64,000 nucleotides of DNA, taken from positions 1 through 64,000 of the forward strand of contig NZ_JBIMER010000001.1 in NCBI RefSeq assembly GCF_051262515.1, in the 5' to 3' direction. Positions 23,931-31,564 of the stretch are shown piece after piece. The position numbers and the translations under genes were made by a program. The notes under the pieces were generated by a model. That model worked only from the letters and a program-made list of their open reading frames with translations. It was not told the DNA's origin and did not search any database. Numbering within the stretch: position 1 is the first letter of the stretch; each line of letters opens with the position of its first letter. The stretch is from Arthrobacter_N sp051262515. GTDB lineage: Bacteria; Actinomycetota; Actinomycetes; Actinomycetales; Micrococcaceae.

Positions 23931-25706
23931 TCAGCCGTCGGTGATGCTCGCCAAAACGGCACCGGCGGCAACCGTGTCGCCGGCTAGGGCGGACAGGCCG
24001 GAGACGACGCCGGACCTGTGCGCCGTCAGCGGCTGTTCCATCTTCATGGCCTCGAGCACTACGACGAGGTCCCCCTCCGCGACGGTGTCCCCGTCCGCGA
24101 CGGCAACCTTGACGATGGTTCCCTGCATGGGGGACTCCAGATCGTCGCCGGAAGCGGCGGCCGCCGCGGTCCCGCGCTGCGCGCGTTTCTTCTTGGGCTT
24201 GCCGGCCGCGCGGCCGGACGACCCGTTGGATCCGCCGAGCCCCGCCGGCAGGACGACCTCGAGGCGCTTGCCCCCCACCTCGACCGTGACGCGCTGCCGC
24301 TCGCCGGCGTCGGCCTCTTCGGCGGCACCGGCAGGGGACCAGGCCGCGATGCGGTTGTCGAACTCGGTTTCGATCCAGCGAGTGTGGACCGTGAACGGAC
24401 CCTCGTCCGGGACGAACGCGGCGTCGGCCATCACCGCCCGGTGGAACGGGACCACGGTGGGCATGCCCTCGATCACCAGCTCCTCCAGCGCGCGGCGGGC
24501 GCGCTGTGCCGCCTGGGAGCGCGTTGCGCCGGTGACGATCAGCTTGGCGATCATGGAGTCGAAGTTGCCGGAGACCGTCTCGCCCTGCTCCACGCCCGAG
24601 TCGATCCGCACGCCGGGTCCCGTCGGGAAGCCGAGTGTGGAGATGGTGCCGGGTGCCGGCATGAAGTTGCGGCCGGCGTCCTCGCCGTTGATGCGGAATT
24701 CGAAGGAGTGGCCGCGGACCTCGGGATCCGTGTAGCCGAGCTCCTCGCCACGGGCGAGGCGGAACTGCTCGCGGACCAGGTCGATCCCGGTGACCTCTTC
24801 GCTGACGGGGTGCTCGACCTGAAGCCGGGTGTTGACCTCCAGGAAGGAAATGACACCGTCCTGACCGACGAGGAACTCGCACGTGCCGGCGCCGACGTAG
24901 CCGGCCTCGCGCAGGATGGCCTTGGATGCCTGGTAGAGGCGTGTGTTCTGTTCGTCCGTGAGGAAGGGGGCGGGGGCCTCCTCGACGAGTTTTTGGTTGC
25001 GGCGCTGGAGTGAGCAGTCGCGGGTGGAGACGACGACGACGTTGCCGTGGACGTCGGCCAGGCACTGGGTTTCGACGTGGCGCGGGGCGTCGAGGAACCG
25101 CTCGATAAAGCACTCGCCGCGGCCGAACGCCGCGGTGGCCTCGCGGACTGCGGATTCGTACATCTCCGGGATCTCTTCGCGCGAGCGCACCACCTTGATG
25201 CCGCGGCCGCCGCCGCCGTAGGCCGCCTTGATGGCCAGCGGCAATCCGTGGTGGTCCGCGAACTCGAGGACCTCCCGGGTGCTGGAGACCGGGTTCTTGG
25301 TGCCGGGAACCAGCGGGGCCCCCACCTTTTCCGCGATGTGGCGCGCCTGGACCTTGTCGCCGAGCTGCGCGATGGCCGCTGGAGGGGGGCCGACCCACAC
25401 CAGCCCCGCGTCGACGACCCGCTGGGCGAACTCCGCGTTCTCGGAGAGGAAGCCGTAGCCCGGATGGATGGCGTCCGCTCCGGACCGGGCGGCGGCGTCG
25501 AGGATCTTGTCCATGACCAGGTACGAGTCCGCCGCCGTCGAGCCACCGAGCGCGTAGGCCTCGTCGGCGAGGCGCGTGTGCAGGGAATCGATGTCCGGCT
25601 CCGCGTAGACGGCAACGGAGGCGATGCCCTCGTCGCGCGCCGCTCGGATGACGCGTACTGCGATTTCGCCGCGGTTGGCGATGAGGACCTTGGTCAAGGG
25701 GGTCAT
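23931..25706 (-). CDS. accA: Acyl-CoA carboxylase alpha subunit (biotin carboxylase + biotin carrier)
   Basis: This 591-residue subunit carboxylates its own biotin with bicarbonate and ATP, then hands CO2 to the beta subunit for malonyl- or methylmalonyl-CoA synthesis. The biotin carboxylase domain occupies about 1-450: KVLIANRGEIAVRVIRAA, HPGYGFLSENAEFA, the Gly-rich ATP loop AAYGGGGRGIK and EVNTRLQVEHPVSEE. A linker region follows, then a C-terminal biotinyl domain with Lys555 in EAMKMEQP. An AGGAGAT ribosome site lies about 10 bases before the ATG. A TGTAGG/CCTACA palindrome lies 100 bases upstream and is shared with the beta-subunit gene. The symbol follows actinobacterial usage; accA3 or bccA are also used. 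Confidence 0.95.
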   Translation of the reverse strand: MTPLTKVLIANRGEIAVRVIRAARDEGIASVAVYAEPDIDSLHTRLADEAYALGGSTAADSYLVMDKILDAAARSGADAIHPGYGFLSENAEFAQRVVDAGLVWVGPPPAAIAQLGDKVQARHIAEKVGAPLVPGTKNPVSSTREVLEFADHHGLPLAIKAAYGGGGRGIKVVRSREEIPEMYESAVREATAAFGRGECFIERFLDAPRHVETQCLADVHGNVVVVSTRDCSLQRRNQKLVEEAPAPFLTDEQNTRLYQASKAILREAGYVGAGTCEFLVGQDGVISFLEVNTRLQVEHPVSEEVTGIDLVREQFRLARGEELGYTDPEVRGHSFEFRINGEDAGRNFMPAPGTISTLGFPTGPGVRIDSGVEQGETVSGNFDSMIAKLIVTGATRSQAAQRARRALEELVIEGMPTVVPFHRAVMADAAFVPDEGPFTVHTRWIETEFDNRIAAWSPAGAAEEADAGERQRVTVEVGGKRLEVVLPAGLGGSNGSSGRAAGKPKKKRAQRGTAAAAASGDDLESPMQGTIVKVAVADGDTVAEGDLVVVLEAMKMEQPLTAHRSGVVSGLSALAGDTVAAGAVLASITDG

Positions 25707-25804
25707 GGCAGGGTTATCTCCTTCACGTTGCTCTGTTGGAGCCTACCTGCGCTTGTGGGGTTTCCACGTCAGCGACCGGCGGGTCCCGTGCGTCCGGCAG
25801 CGGT

Positions 25805-25825
25805 TTTTGTAGGGTCCCTACAAAA
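25805..25825. promoter_or_regulatory. Palindromic operator upstream of the acyl-CoA carboxylase alpha gene
   Basis: TTTTGTAGGG (25805-25814) and CCCTACAAAA (25816-25825) are perfect 10-base arms around a single T. Its core TGTAGGnnnCCTACA recurs upstream of the beta-subunit gene at 30562-30576, at a similar distance from the start. This points to a common regulator of carboxylase expression. Confidence 0.8.
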
Positions 25826-26022
25826 GGTGTGCCGTCGCCGAATTCAGGCACGTGCGTGGAAAGCAGTCCCGCGCGAGGGAATGCGGTGCACGCGCGAGCC
25901 TTGGTTCTCGTCCTCCCCAGGCTTTGGGGCGCCGCATCTTTTGCACAGCGGCCTCCGAAGACGGCGATCGGGTGCGACGGGCGGGACTCACCTATGTCAT
26001 CTCGGAGCAAACCATCCGTATA

Positions 26023-26044
26023 GGATCCGCCGAACCGGCGGTCC
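26023..26044 (-). terminator. Hairpin downstream of maf
   Basis: GGA-T-CCGCCG pairs with CGGCGG-TCC, leaving one bulged T and a 3-base loop. It lies about 84 bases past the maf stop. No T-run follows in the minus-strand direction. Confidence 0.45.
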
Positions 26045-26127
26045 TCTGCAGGGGTCTGAATCCACGCAAGGGGATGCAGCTATCGGCGGGGTCGGAGGAA
26101 GGGCAGCTACCGACGCATCGAGGCTGA

Positions 26128-26838
26128 CTACTCCCAGAGGTCCGTCACGGACAGCCCCGCGGAGGACAACAGTTGCCGCAACGTGGAGACGGAGAGCCCC
26201 ACCACCGCGTTCGGATCGCCCTCGACGCGGTGCACAAACGCCGCGCCGCGGCCGTCGATCGTGAAGCCGCCTGCGCAGGGGAGCGGTTCACCGGAAGCCA
26301 CGTACGCCTCGATCTCCGCGTCGCTGGCGTCGACGAAGGCCACGGTCGCGGAAGCCACCGCGCCCACGGTCGCCCCGGTTCCGCCGTCGCCCGGTTCGTC
26401 GCTGCGGTTGTCGATCAGCCAGTGGCCGCTGTGCAGCACGCCGGACTTGCCGCGCATTGCCCGCCAGCGTTCCGCGGCGACCTTGGCCGTGTACGGCTTG
26501 CCGTACGCGACGCCCTCGAACTCGAACACCGAATCGCAACCCAGCACGACGGCGCCGTCCGCGTCCTGGAGCGCGGCCACGGACTCGGCCTTGGACCGCG
26601 CGAGCAGCAGCGCCGTGTCGTGCGCATCCGGTTTCCCCAGACGTTCGACCGCGTCGCGCAGCACCGCGTCCTCGTCGACGTCGGACACCACGACGTCGTA
26701 GGCAATGCGGGCATCGGTCAGGATCCTGGCGCGGCCGGGGGAGGCGGAGGCCAGCACCAGCAGCGCGGCCTCGGGATGCCCGGCGGGTCCTGGCGCCGCC
26801 GGGTGCGGGGACTGCGCGGGATTCGGCGATTCACTCAT
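26128..26838 (-). CDS. maf: Maf/YceF-family nucleotide pyrophosphatase
   Basis: This 236-residue protein belongs to the Maf family of nucleotide pyrophosphatases, which remove non-canonical or modified nucleotides and affect septation. It shows LASASPGRARIL, the ALLLARSKAE helix, the metal-site region VVLGCDSVFEF, GKPYTAKVAAERW and GDPNAVVGLSVSTLR. The N-terminal extension of about 25 residues is Pro/Ala-rich and lies outside the fold. No Shine-Dalgarno sequence precedes the ATG. TACGGT lies exactly 6 bases upstream, which fits a leaderless transcript. It follows the DUF885 gene by 20 bases, so co-transcription is also possible. Confidence 0.92.
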   Translation of the reverse strand: MSESPNPAQSPHPAAPGPAGHPEAALLVLASASPGRARILTDARIAYDVVVSDVDEDAVLRDAVERLGKPDAHDTALLLARSKAESVAALQDADGAVVLGCDSVFEFEGVAYGKPYTAKVAAERWRAMRGKSGVLHSGHWLIDNRSDEPGDGGTGATVGAVASATVAFVDASDAEIEAYVASGEPLPCAGGFTIDGRGAAFVHRVEGDPNAVVGLSVSTLRQLLSSAGLSVTDLWE

Positions 26839-26850
26839 GCGTCAACCGTA
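26839..26850 (-). promoter_or_regulatory. Predicted -10 for leaderless maf
   Basis: On the minus strand TACGGT (26850-26845) is followed by 6 bases and the ATG. It lies in the short gap after the DUF885 gene. Confidence 0.5.
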
Positions 26851-26858
26851 GACCTGCG

Positions 26859-28550
26859 TCAGGCTCCCGGCAGCAGGGCCCGACGCAGCGTGTCCAACCC
26901 CACCGAGCCGAGGCCGAGCGCCTCGGAATGGAACGCCCTCACGTCGAAGGCGTCACCCTCGCTGTCACGGCGGGCGTCGCGGATCTGCTCCCACAGGCGC
27001 TGCCCCACCTTGTAGGACGGCGCCTGTCCCGGCCACCCCAGGTAGCGGGCGAACTCGAACGCGAGCTGCCCCTCGGAGATGTCCAGATGCTTGGCCAGAA
27101 AGCCGTAGCCTTTCTCCGGCGTCCAGGTCCCCTCGCCCCACCGTTGAGGCACCTCCAGTCCCAAGTGGACTCCGATATCGAACACCACCCGCGCCGCCCG
27201 CATCCGCTGCATGTCGAGCATGCCCATGTGGTCCCCGGGGTCGGAGAGGTACCCGAGCTCGAGCATCAGGCGCTCCGCGTAGAGGGCCCAGCCCTCCCCG
27301 TGGCCGGAGACCCAGCAGGCGTTGCGCCGCCAGTCGTTCAGCGTGTTCCGCCGGAGGGTGGCGGTGGCGACCTGCAGGTGGTGCCCGGGAACGCCCTCGT
27401 GGTAAACGGTCGTGGTCTCGGCCCACGTGGTGAAGCTGTCCTCGCCCGCCGGGACCGACCACCACATCCGGCCGGGCCGGGAGAAGTCCTCGGACGGCCC
27501 GGTGTAGTAGATCCCGCCCTCTTGGGTGGGCGCGATCATGCACTCCAGCTTTTCCATGACTTCCGGAATGTCGAAGTGGACGCCCTTGAGATCGCGCACC
27601 GCCGAATCAGACTTGTCCTGCATCCAGGCCTTGAGCGCGTCGGTTCCCTTCAGCTGCCGCGCTGTGTCGGCGTTGAGGATGGCCTTGGCCTCCTCGATGG
27701 ACGCGCCGTCCTTGATCTGGCCGGCCACGCGCTCCTGCTCCGCGATGAGACGGTCCAGTTCCTGGACGCCCCAACGGTACGTTTCCTCCAGGTCGATGGC
27801 CGCTCCCAGAAAGCGCCGTGACATCAGGGCGTAGTGCTCGCGCCCGACCGCGTCCTTGGCCGGCGCATGTGGGAGCAGCTCGGCTTCGAGGAAGTCGGAT
27901 AACCCGCCGTAGGCGTCGGCCGCGCGGCGGGCGTTGTCGGCGAGCTCCGCCCGGAGCGCCGGCGGCAGCTCCTCGCCTCCGGCGCGCGCCCCGGCCACCA
28001 GGGAATCGAAGTAGCCACCCTCCTTGGCGTAGTCACGCGCCTGCCGGACGACGATCTCCACCTGACGCCTGGCGGACACCTTGCCGTGGTCCCGGCTCGC
28101 GCGCAGCGACTCGATGTATCCCCGGAGGGCCGCCGGAATGTTGCCCAGGCGGCCAGAGATGTGCCCCCAGTTCTCCGCCGTGTCCGTGGGCATGAGATCG
28201 AGGACCGCGCGGATCCCCTGCGCGTTGGAGGCGATGTTGTTCAGCTCCGTGACGCCGGTTTCGTGGATCTCAAGCTCGAGGCCCAGGCGTTCGCGCATGG
28301 CGTCGAGGGTGGTCCGGTCGACGTCGTCCACGGGCTCCAGGCCCTCGAGCCGCTCCAGGGTTGCGCGGTTCGCCTCGGCCATGGCTCGTTCGCCCGCGGG
28401 GGAGTAGTCCCCGTATTCGGTCTCGTGCCCGGCGATGCCCAGGCTCGTCGCGAAATCCGGGGCAAGTTCGAGCAGCCGGGCGAAGTGTGCGTCGGCGACG
28501 GCGTCGATTGCGGTGAATGCGCGCGGGGTCGCGGAGGTGGCGTTGGTCAT
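26859..28550 (-). CDS. DUF885 family protein, predicted metallopeptidase-like
   Basis: This 563-residue protein matches DUF885, a family related to M32-like zinc carboxypeptidases. The signature YHEGVPGHHLQ contains the His-Glu and His-His pattern expected to bind zinc. NACWVSGHGEGWALYAERLM and the late YLGWPGQAPSYKVGQR are also typical of the family. No signal peptide is seen, so it is probably cytoplasmic. Its substrate is unknown. TAGTCT lies exactly 6 bases before the ATG with no ribosome site, which suggests a leaderless message. It sits between accE and maf on the same strand. Confidence 0.88.
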   Translation of the reverse strand: MTNATSATPRAFTAIDAVADAHFARLLELAPDFATSLGIAGHETEYGDYSPAGERAMAEANRATLERLEGLEPVDDVDRTTLDAMRERLGLELEIHETGVTELNNIASNAQGIRAVLDLMPTDTAENWGHISGRLGNIPAALRGYIESLRASRDHGKVSARRQVEIVVRQARDYAKEGGYFDSLVAGARAGGEELPPALRAELADNARRAADAYGGLSDFLEAELLPHAPAKDAVGREHYALMSRRFLGAAIDLEETYRWGVQELDRLIAEQERVAGQIKDGASIEEAKAILNADTARQLKGTDALKAWMQDKSDSAVRDLKGVHFDIPEVMEKLECMIAPTQEGGIYYTGPSEDFSRPGRMWWSVPAGEDSFTTWAETTTVYHEGVPGHHLQVATATLRRNTLNDWRRNACWVSGHGEGWALYAERLMLELGYLSDPGDHMGMLDMQRMRAARVVFDIGVHLGLEVPQRWGEGTWTPEKGYGFLAKHLDISEGQLAFEFARYLGWPGQAPSYKVGQRLWEQIRDARRDSEGDAFDVRAFHSEALGLGSVGLDTLRRALLPGA

Positions 28551-28562
28551 GACGGAAGACTA
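28551..28562 (-). promoter_or_regulatory. Predicted -10 for leaderless DUF885 gene
   Basis: On the minus strand TAGTCT (28562-28557) is followed by 6 bases and the ATG. The 45-base gap after accE is relatively A+T-rich. Confidence 0.55.
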
Positions 28563-28595
28563 CCCGTTTGTGAAGCTTTCGCTAAAGACCTTGCG

Positions 28596-28844
28596 CTAGA
28601 ACCTTCCGCTGCGCCAGGACCCCGGCAGCCCCGCGAGTTGCCGGCCGCGGCGTGTCTGCCTGCGCAGGCGTTCGGCGCGCGACGTCGCCTCGTCCGCTGC
28701 GGACCTGGCCCCGTCGGCCTCGGCCCCCAGAGCCATCACGACGGCGGTCAGGGCGGCCAGTTCCTCCGCGGTCGGGCTGCCGCGCTCCACGCGCAGAAGC
28801 GCGGGTTCGCCGCCGGCGATCGGCGTCGTCGTTTCGTTGTCCAC
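28596..28844 (-). CDS. accE: Acyl-CoA carboxylase epsilon subunit
   Basis: This 82-residue protein fits the short, poorly conserved actinobacterial epsilon subunit, which stabilises the alpha-beta carboxylase complex. The recognisable core is LLRVERGSPTAEELAALTAVV, followed by an Arg-rich tail. The GTG at 28844 has GGAG 4 bases upstream and lies 12 bases after the beta-subunit stop, so the two are co-transcribed and probably coupled. Confidence 0.85.
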   Translation of the reverse strand: MDNETTTPIAGGEPALLRVERGSPTAEELAALTAVVMALGAEADGARSAADEATSRAERLRRQTRRGRQLAGLPGSWRSGRF

Positions 28845-28856
28845 GTGGCTCCGTTC

Positions 28857-30470
28857 CTACAGCGGGATGTTGCCGTGCTTTTTGGCGGGCAGCGAGGCGT
28901 GCTTGTCCCGCAGGGCCCGCAGGCCGCGGACCACTTGCAGACGAGTGTCCGACGGCGCAATCACCGCGTCGACGTAGCCCAGCTCCGCCGCCTGGTAGGG
29001 ATTCAGCAACTCCGCTTCGTAGTCGCGGACGATCTCCTGGCGCCGCTCCTCGACGTCGCCGCCCGCGGATGCGACGGCCGCGAGATCGCGGCGGTACAGG
29101 ATGTTGACCGCGCCCTGGGCTCCCATGACGCCGATCTGCGCCGTGGGCCACGCCAGGTTCAAGTCCGCACCGAGCTTCTTCGAACCCATCACGATGTATG
29201 CGCCGCCGTACGCCTTGCGCGTGATGACCGTGATCTTCGGGACGGTGGCCTCGGCATAGGCGAACAGCAGCTTGGCGCCGCGCCGGATGATGCCCTGGAA
29301 CTCCTGGTCCTTGCCGGGCAGGAATCCCGGGACGTCCACCAGTGTCAGGATCGGCACGCCGAACGCGTCGCAGTTGCGCACGAACCGCGCGGCCTTCTCC
29401 GAGGCGGCGATGTCCAGGGTTCCGGCGAACTGCATGGGCTGGTTCGCCACGATGCCCACGGTGCGGCCCTCGACCCGTGCATATCCGATCATCACGTTCG
29501 GCGCGTACAGGGACTGCATCTCGAGGAAGGCCCCGTCGTCGACGATGTTCCCGACGACCTTGCGCATGTCGTACGGCTGGTTGGCCGAATCCGGAATGAG
29601 CGCGTCCAGCGCGGCGTCCTCGTCCGTGGTCTCGAGGTTCTCGTCGAACTCCGCGGCGGGGGCCTCGGCCATGTTGTTGGAGGGCAGGTAGTCGAGCAGT
29701 TCCTTGCAGAACTCGATCGCGTCCGGCTCGTCGGCGGCCAGGTAGGTCGCCGTGCCGGTGTTGGCGTTGTGCTGGCGTGCCCCGCCGAGGGTCTCCATGT
29801 CCACCTCCTCGCCGGTCACGGTCTTGATGACGTCGGGGCCGGTGATGAACATGTGGCTGGTCTTGTCGACCATGACCACGTAGTCGGTCAGCGCCGGGGA
29901 GTAGGCGGCCCCACCGGCGCTCGGACCCATGATCAACGAGATCTGCGGGACCACGCCGGAGGCGTGCACGTTGTTGCGGAAGATGTCGGCGAACATGGCC
30001 AGCGAGGCGACGCCCTCCTGGATGCGGGCTCCGCCGCCATCGAGGATGCCGACGACGGGGCAGCCGTTGCGCAGGGCGAATTCCTGGACCTTCACGATCT
30101 TTTCGCCGTTGACCTGGCTGAGCGATCCGCCGTAGACGGTGAAGTCCTGGGAATACACGGCTACCATGCGGCCGTCCACGGTCCCGTAGCCGGAGACCAG
30201 TCCGTCGCCGAGGGGGCGTTTCTTGTCCATGCCGAAGGCGCTGGTGCGGTGCACGGCGAGGGCATCGAACTCGACAAACGAACCTTCGTCGAGCAGGAGG
30301 TCGACCCGTTCGCGGGCGGTGTTCTTTCCGCGGGAGTGCTGCTTCTCGACCGCTTCGGGGCCGGAGGGGAGCATCGACTCGGCCTGCCGGCGCCGGAACT
30401 CGGCGATCTTGCCCGCAGTGGTGGACACGTCGATCGCGTCGGCGATCGTGTCGGTGCCGGTCTCGCTCAT
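28857..30470 (-). CDS. accB: Acyl-CoA carboxylase beta subunit (carboxyltransferase)
   Basis: This 537-residue carboxyltransferase moves CO2 from biotin to acetyl- or propionyl-CoA. It shows KQHSRGKNTARERVDLLLD, the first oxyanion loop GGGARIQEG, MGPSAGGAAYSPALTD, and the second half GFLPGKDQE and AWPTAQIGVMGAQGAVNI. Residue Ile426 in GGAYIVM stands where, as I recall, Streptomyces PccB has Asp422. Ile at this site is associated with acceptance of acetyl-CoA, so a mixed acetyl/propionyl activity is likely. A TGTAGG/CCTACA palindrome lies about 92 bases upstream, and TAGACT (30538-30533) is a possible -10. The epsilon gene follows by 12 bases. Confidence 0.95.
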   Translation of the reverse strand: MSETGTDTIADAIDVSTTAGKIAEFRRRQAESMLPSGPEAVEKQHSRGKNTARERVDLLLDEGSFVEFDALAVHRTSAFGMDKKRPLGDGLVSGYGTVDGRMVAVYSQDFTVYGGSLSQVNGEKIVKVQEFALRNGCPVVGILDGGGARIQEGVASLAMFADIFRNNVHASGVVPQISLIMGPSAGGAAYSPALTDYVVMVDKTSHMFITGPDVIKTVTGEEVDMETLGGARQHNANTGTATYLAADEPDAIEFCKELLDYLPSNNMAEAPAAEFDENLETTDEDAALDALIPDSANQPYDMRKVVGNIVDDGAFLEMQSLYAPNVMIGYARVEGRTVGIVANQPMQFAGTLDIAASEKAARFVRNCDAFGVPILTLVDVPGFLPGKDQEFQGIIRRGAKLLFAYAEATVPKITVITRKAYGGAYIVMGSKKLGADLNLAWPTAQIGVMGAQGAVNILYRRDLAAVASAGGDVEERRQEIVRDYEAELLNPYQAAELGYVDAVIAPSDTRLQVVRGLRALRDKHASLPAKKHGNIPL

Positions 30471-30561
30471 GCCGGGGACTCCCGTCGGGTTGGGGATAGT
30501 AGGAATGGCACAACGATCACGCCATCGGTGCCAGTCTAATGACGGCCGGATGCGCTTCGCC

Positions 30562-30576
30562 TGTAGGAACCCTACA
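30562..30576. promoter_or_regulatory. Palindromic operator upstream of the acyl-CoA carboxylase beta gene
   Basis: TGTAGG (30562-30567) and CCTACA (30571-30576) match the operator core upstream of the alpha gene. Outer arms GCTTCGC (30554-30560) and GCGAAGC (30581-30587) extend the dyad. It overlaps the expected -35 region of the TAGACT -10, which suits repression. Confidence 0.78.
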
Positions 30577-30629
30577 AAAAGCGAAGCCCGGGCTGGGGCG
30601 GGGCCGGATTGGCCGCCCGCCGCGACCGC

Positions 30630-30649
30630 TTGTTACCGATGGGTAACAA
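30630..30649. promoter_or_regulatory. Palindromic operator upstream of the SDR gene
   Basis: TTGTTACC (30630-30637) and GGTAACAA (30642-30649) are perfect 8-base arms around GATG. TACCGT (30662-30667) downstream may be the -10, which would put the operator over the -35. The form resembles TetR-family sites. The regulator is not adjacent. Confidence 0.72.
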
Positions 30650-30678
30650 TGGTGTGCTTTCTACCGTAGGGTGTTGCC

Positions 30679-31536
30679 ATGACGATCCCCCCGGCACCGA
30701 GCACCGACACGTCCGCCCCGTTGGCGGGCCGAACCATCCTCATGAGCGGCGGCAGCCGCGGCATCGGCCTGGCCATCGCCTTGCGCGCGGCCGGGCAGGG
30801 CGCGAACATCGCGCTCATGGCCAAAACGGCGCAAACCCACGCCTCCCTGGAGGGGACCGTGTACTCGGCGTCGAAGCAAATCGTCGCCGCCGGCGGGCGT
30901 GCCCTCCCGATCGTCGGCGACGTGCGGAACGACGACGACGTCGCACGCGCCGTCGCGGCGACGGTGGAAACCTTCGGCGGTATCGACGCCGTCGTCAACA
31001 ACGCCTCGGCGATCGATCTCTCCAACACCGACGACGTTTCGATGCGGCGCTACGACCTTATGCAGGACATCAACGTGCGGGGTGCGTTCCTGTTGTCCAA
31101 GCTCAGCCTCCCGGCGCTGCGCCGCTCGCCGCAGGCGCACATCCTCACGCTCTCGCCCCCGCTGAACCTGGATCCGAAGTGGGCCGGCGCCCATCTGGCC
31201 TACACCATGGCCAAGTACGGAATGAGCCTGACGACCCTGGGCCTCGCCGAGGAGCTGCGCATCGAGGGCATCGGCGTGAACTCGTTGTGGCCGGCGACTC
31301 TCATCGACACGGCCGCCATCCGGAACCTGCCCGGAGGGGAACGGCTGGCGACGGCATCCCGGAGCCCGCGCATCGTCGCGGACGCCGCGGTGGCGATCCT
31401 CGCGCGGCCGCCCGCGGAGTGCACCGGCAACTTCTTCACGGACGAGGAGGTGCTGCGGGACGAGGGCATCGAGGACTTCTCCGGATACGGGCTAGGGGCC
31501 CGGGAGGACCAATTGGTTGCGGACATCTTCCTGTGA
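30679..31536 (+). CDS. Short-chain dehydrogenase (HSDL2-like SDR)
   Basis: This 285-residue NAD(P)-dependent oxidoreductase has the cofactor loop MSGGSRGIG, NNAS, a catalytic Ser in LTLSPP and the catalytic pair in YTMAK. The long loop after the second strand (KTAQTHASLEGTVYSASKQI) and the Pro-rich post-Ser segment are typical of the hydroxysteroid-dehydrogenase-like 2 group, often linked with fatty acid or sterol metabolism. The substrate is unknown. It is divergent from the carboxylase beta gene and has its own palindromic operator. The leader would be only about 5 bases. birA follows 28 bases later. Confidence 0.88.
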   Translation: MTIPPAPSTDTSAPLAGRTILMSGGSRGIGLAIALRAAGQGANIALMAKTAQTHASLEGTVYSASKQIVAAGGRALPIVGDVRNDDDVARAVAATVETFGGIDAVVNNASAIDLSNTDDVSMRRYDLMQDINVRGAFLLSKLSLPALRRSPQAHILTLSPPLNLDPKWAGAHLAYTMAKYGMSLTTLGLAEELRIEGIGVNSLWPATLIDTAAIRNLPGGERLATASRSPRIVADAAVAILARPPAECTGNFFTDEEVLRDEGIEDFSGYGLGAREDQLVADIFL

Positions 31537-31552
31537 CGCGCCGCCTTCGTCC

Positions 31553-31564
31553 TAGGGTGGGAGC
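31553..31564 (+). promoter_or_regulatory. Predicted -10 upstream of birA
   Basis: TAGGGT (31553-31558) lies exactly 6 bases before the ATG. The intervening GGGAGC could alternatively act as a ribosome site, so leadered and leaderless readings both fit. Confidence 0.4.

Larger units (their letters stand above)
25707..26127. other. 421-base intergenic region between the biotin carboxylase gene and maf
   Basis: Both neighbours are on the minus strand. The part next to the carboxylase gene holds its ribosome site, a possible -10 (TAGGCT, about 40 bases before the start) and the TGTAGG palindrome at 25805-25825. The part next to maf holds a hairpin at 26023-26044. Between about 25830 and 26020 I see no gene with plausible codon use, no tRNA and no strong repeat. 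A 95-codon frame on the plus strand looks like chance. Confidence 0.5.

Noticed and set aside
25830..26020. Possible tRNA or small RNA in the 421-base gap
   Set aside because: A segment resembling a T-loop (GGTTCTCGTCC) was examined, but no acceptor stem or anticodon arm could be formed.
25736..26023. Plus-strand 95-codon frame between the biotin carboxylase gene and maf
   Set aside because: It covers the carboxylase promoter and operator, has no ribosome site and has low-complexity composition. It is treated as non-coding.
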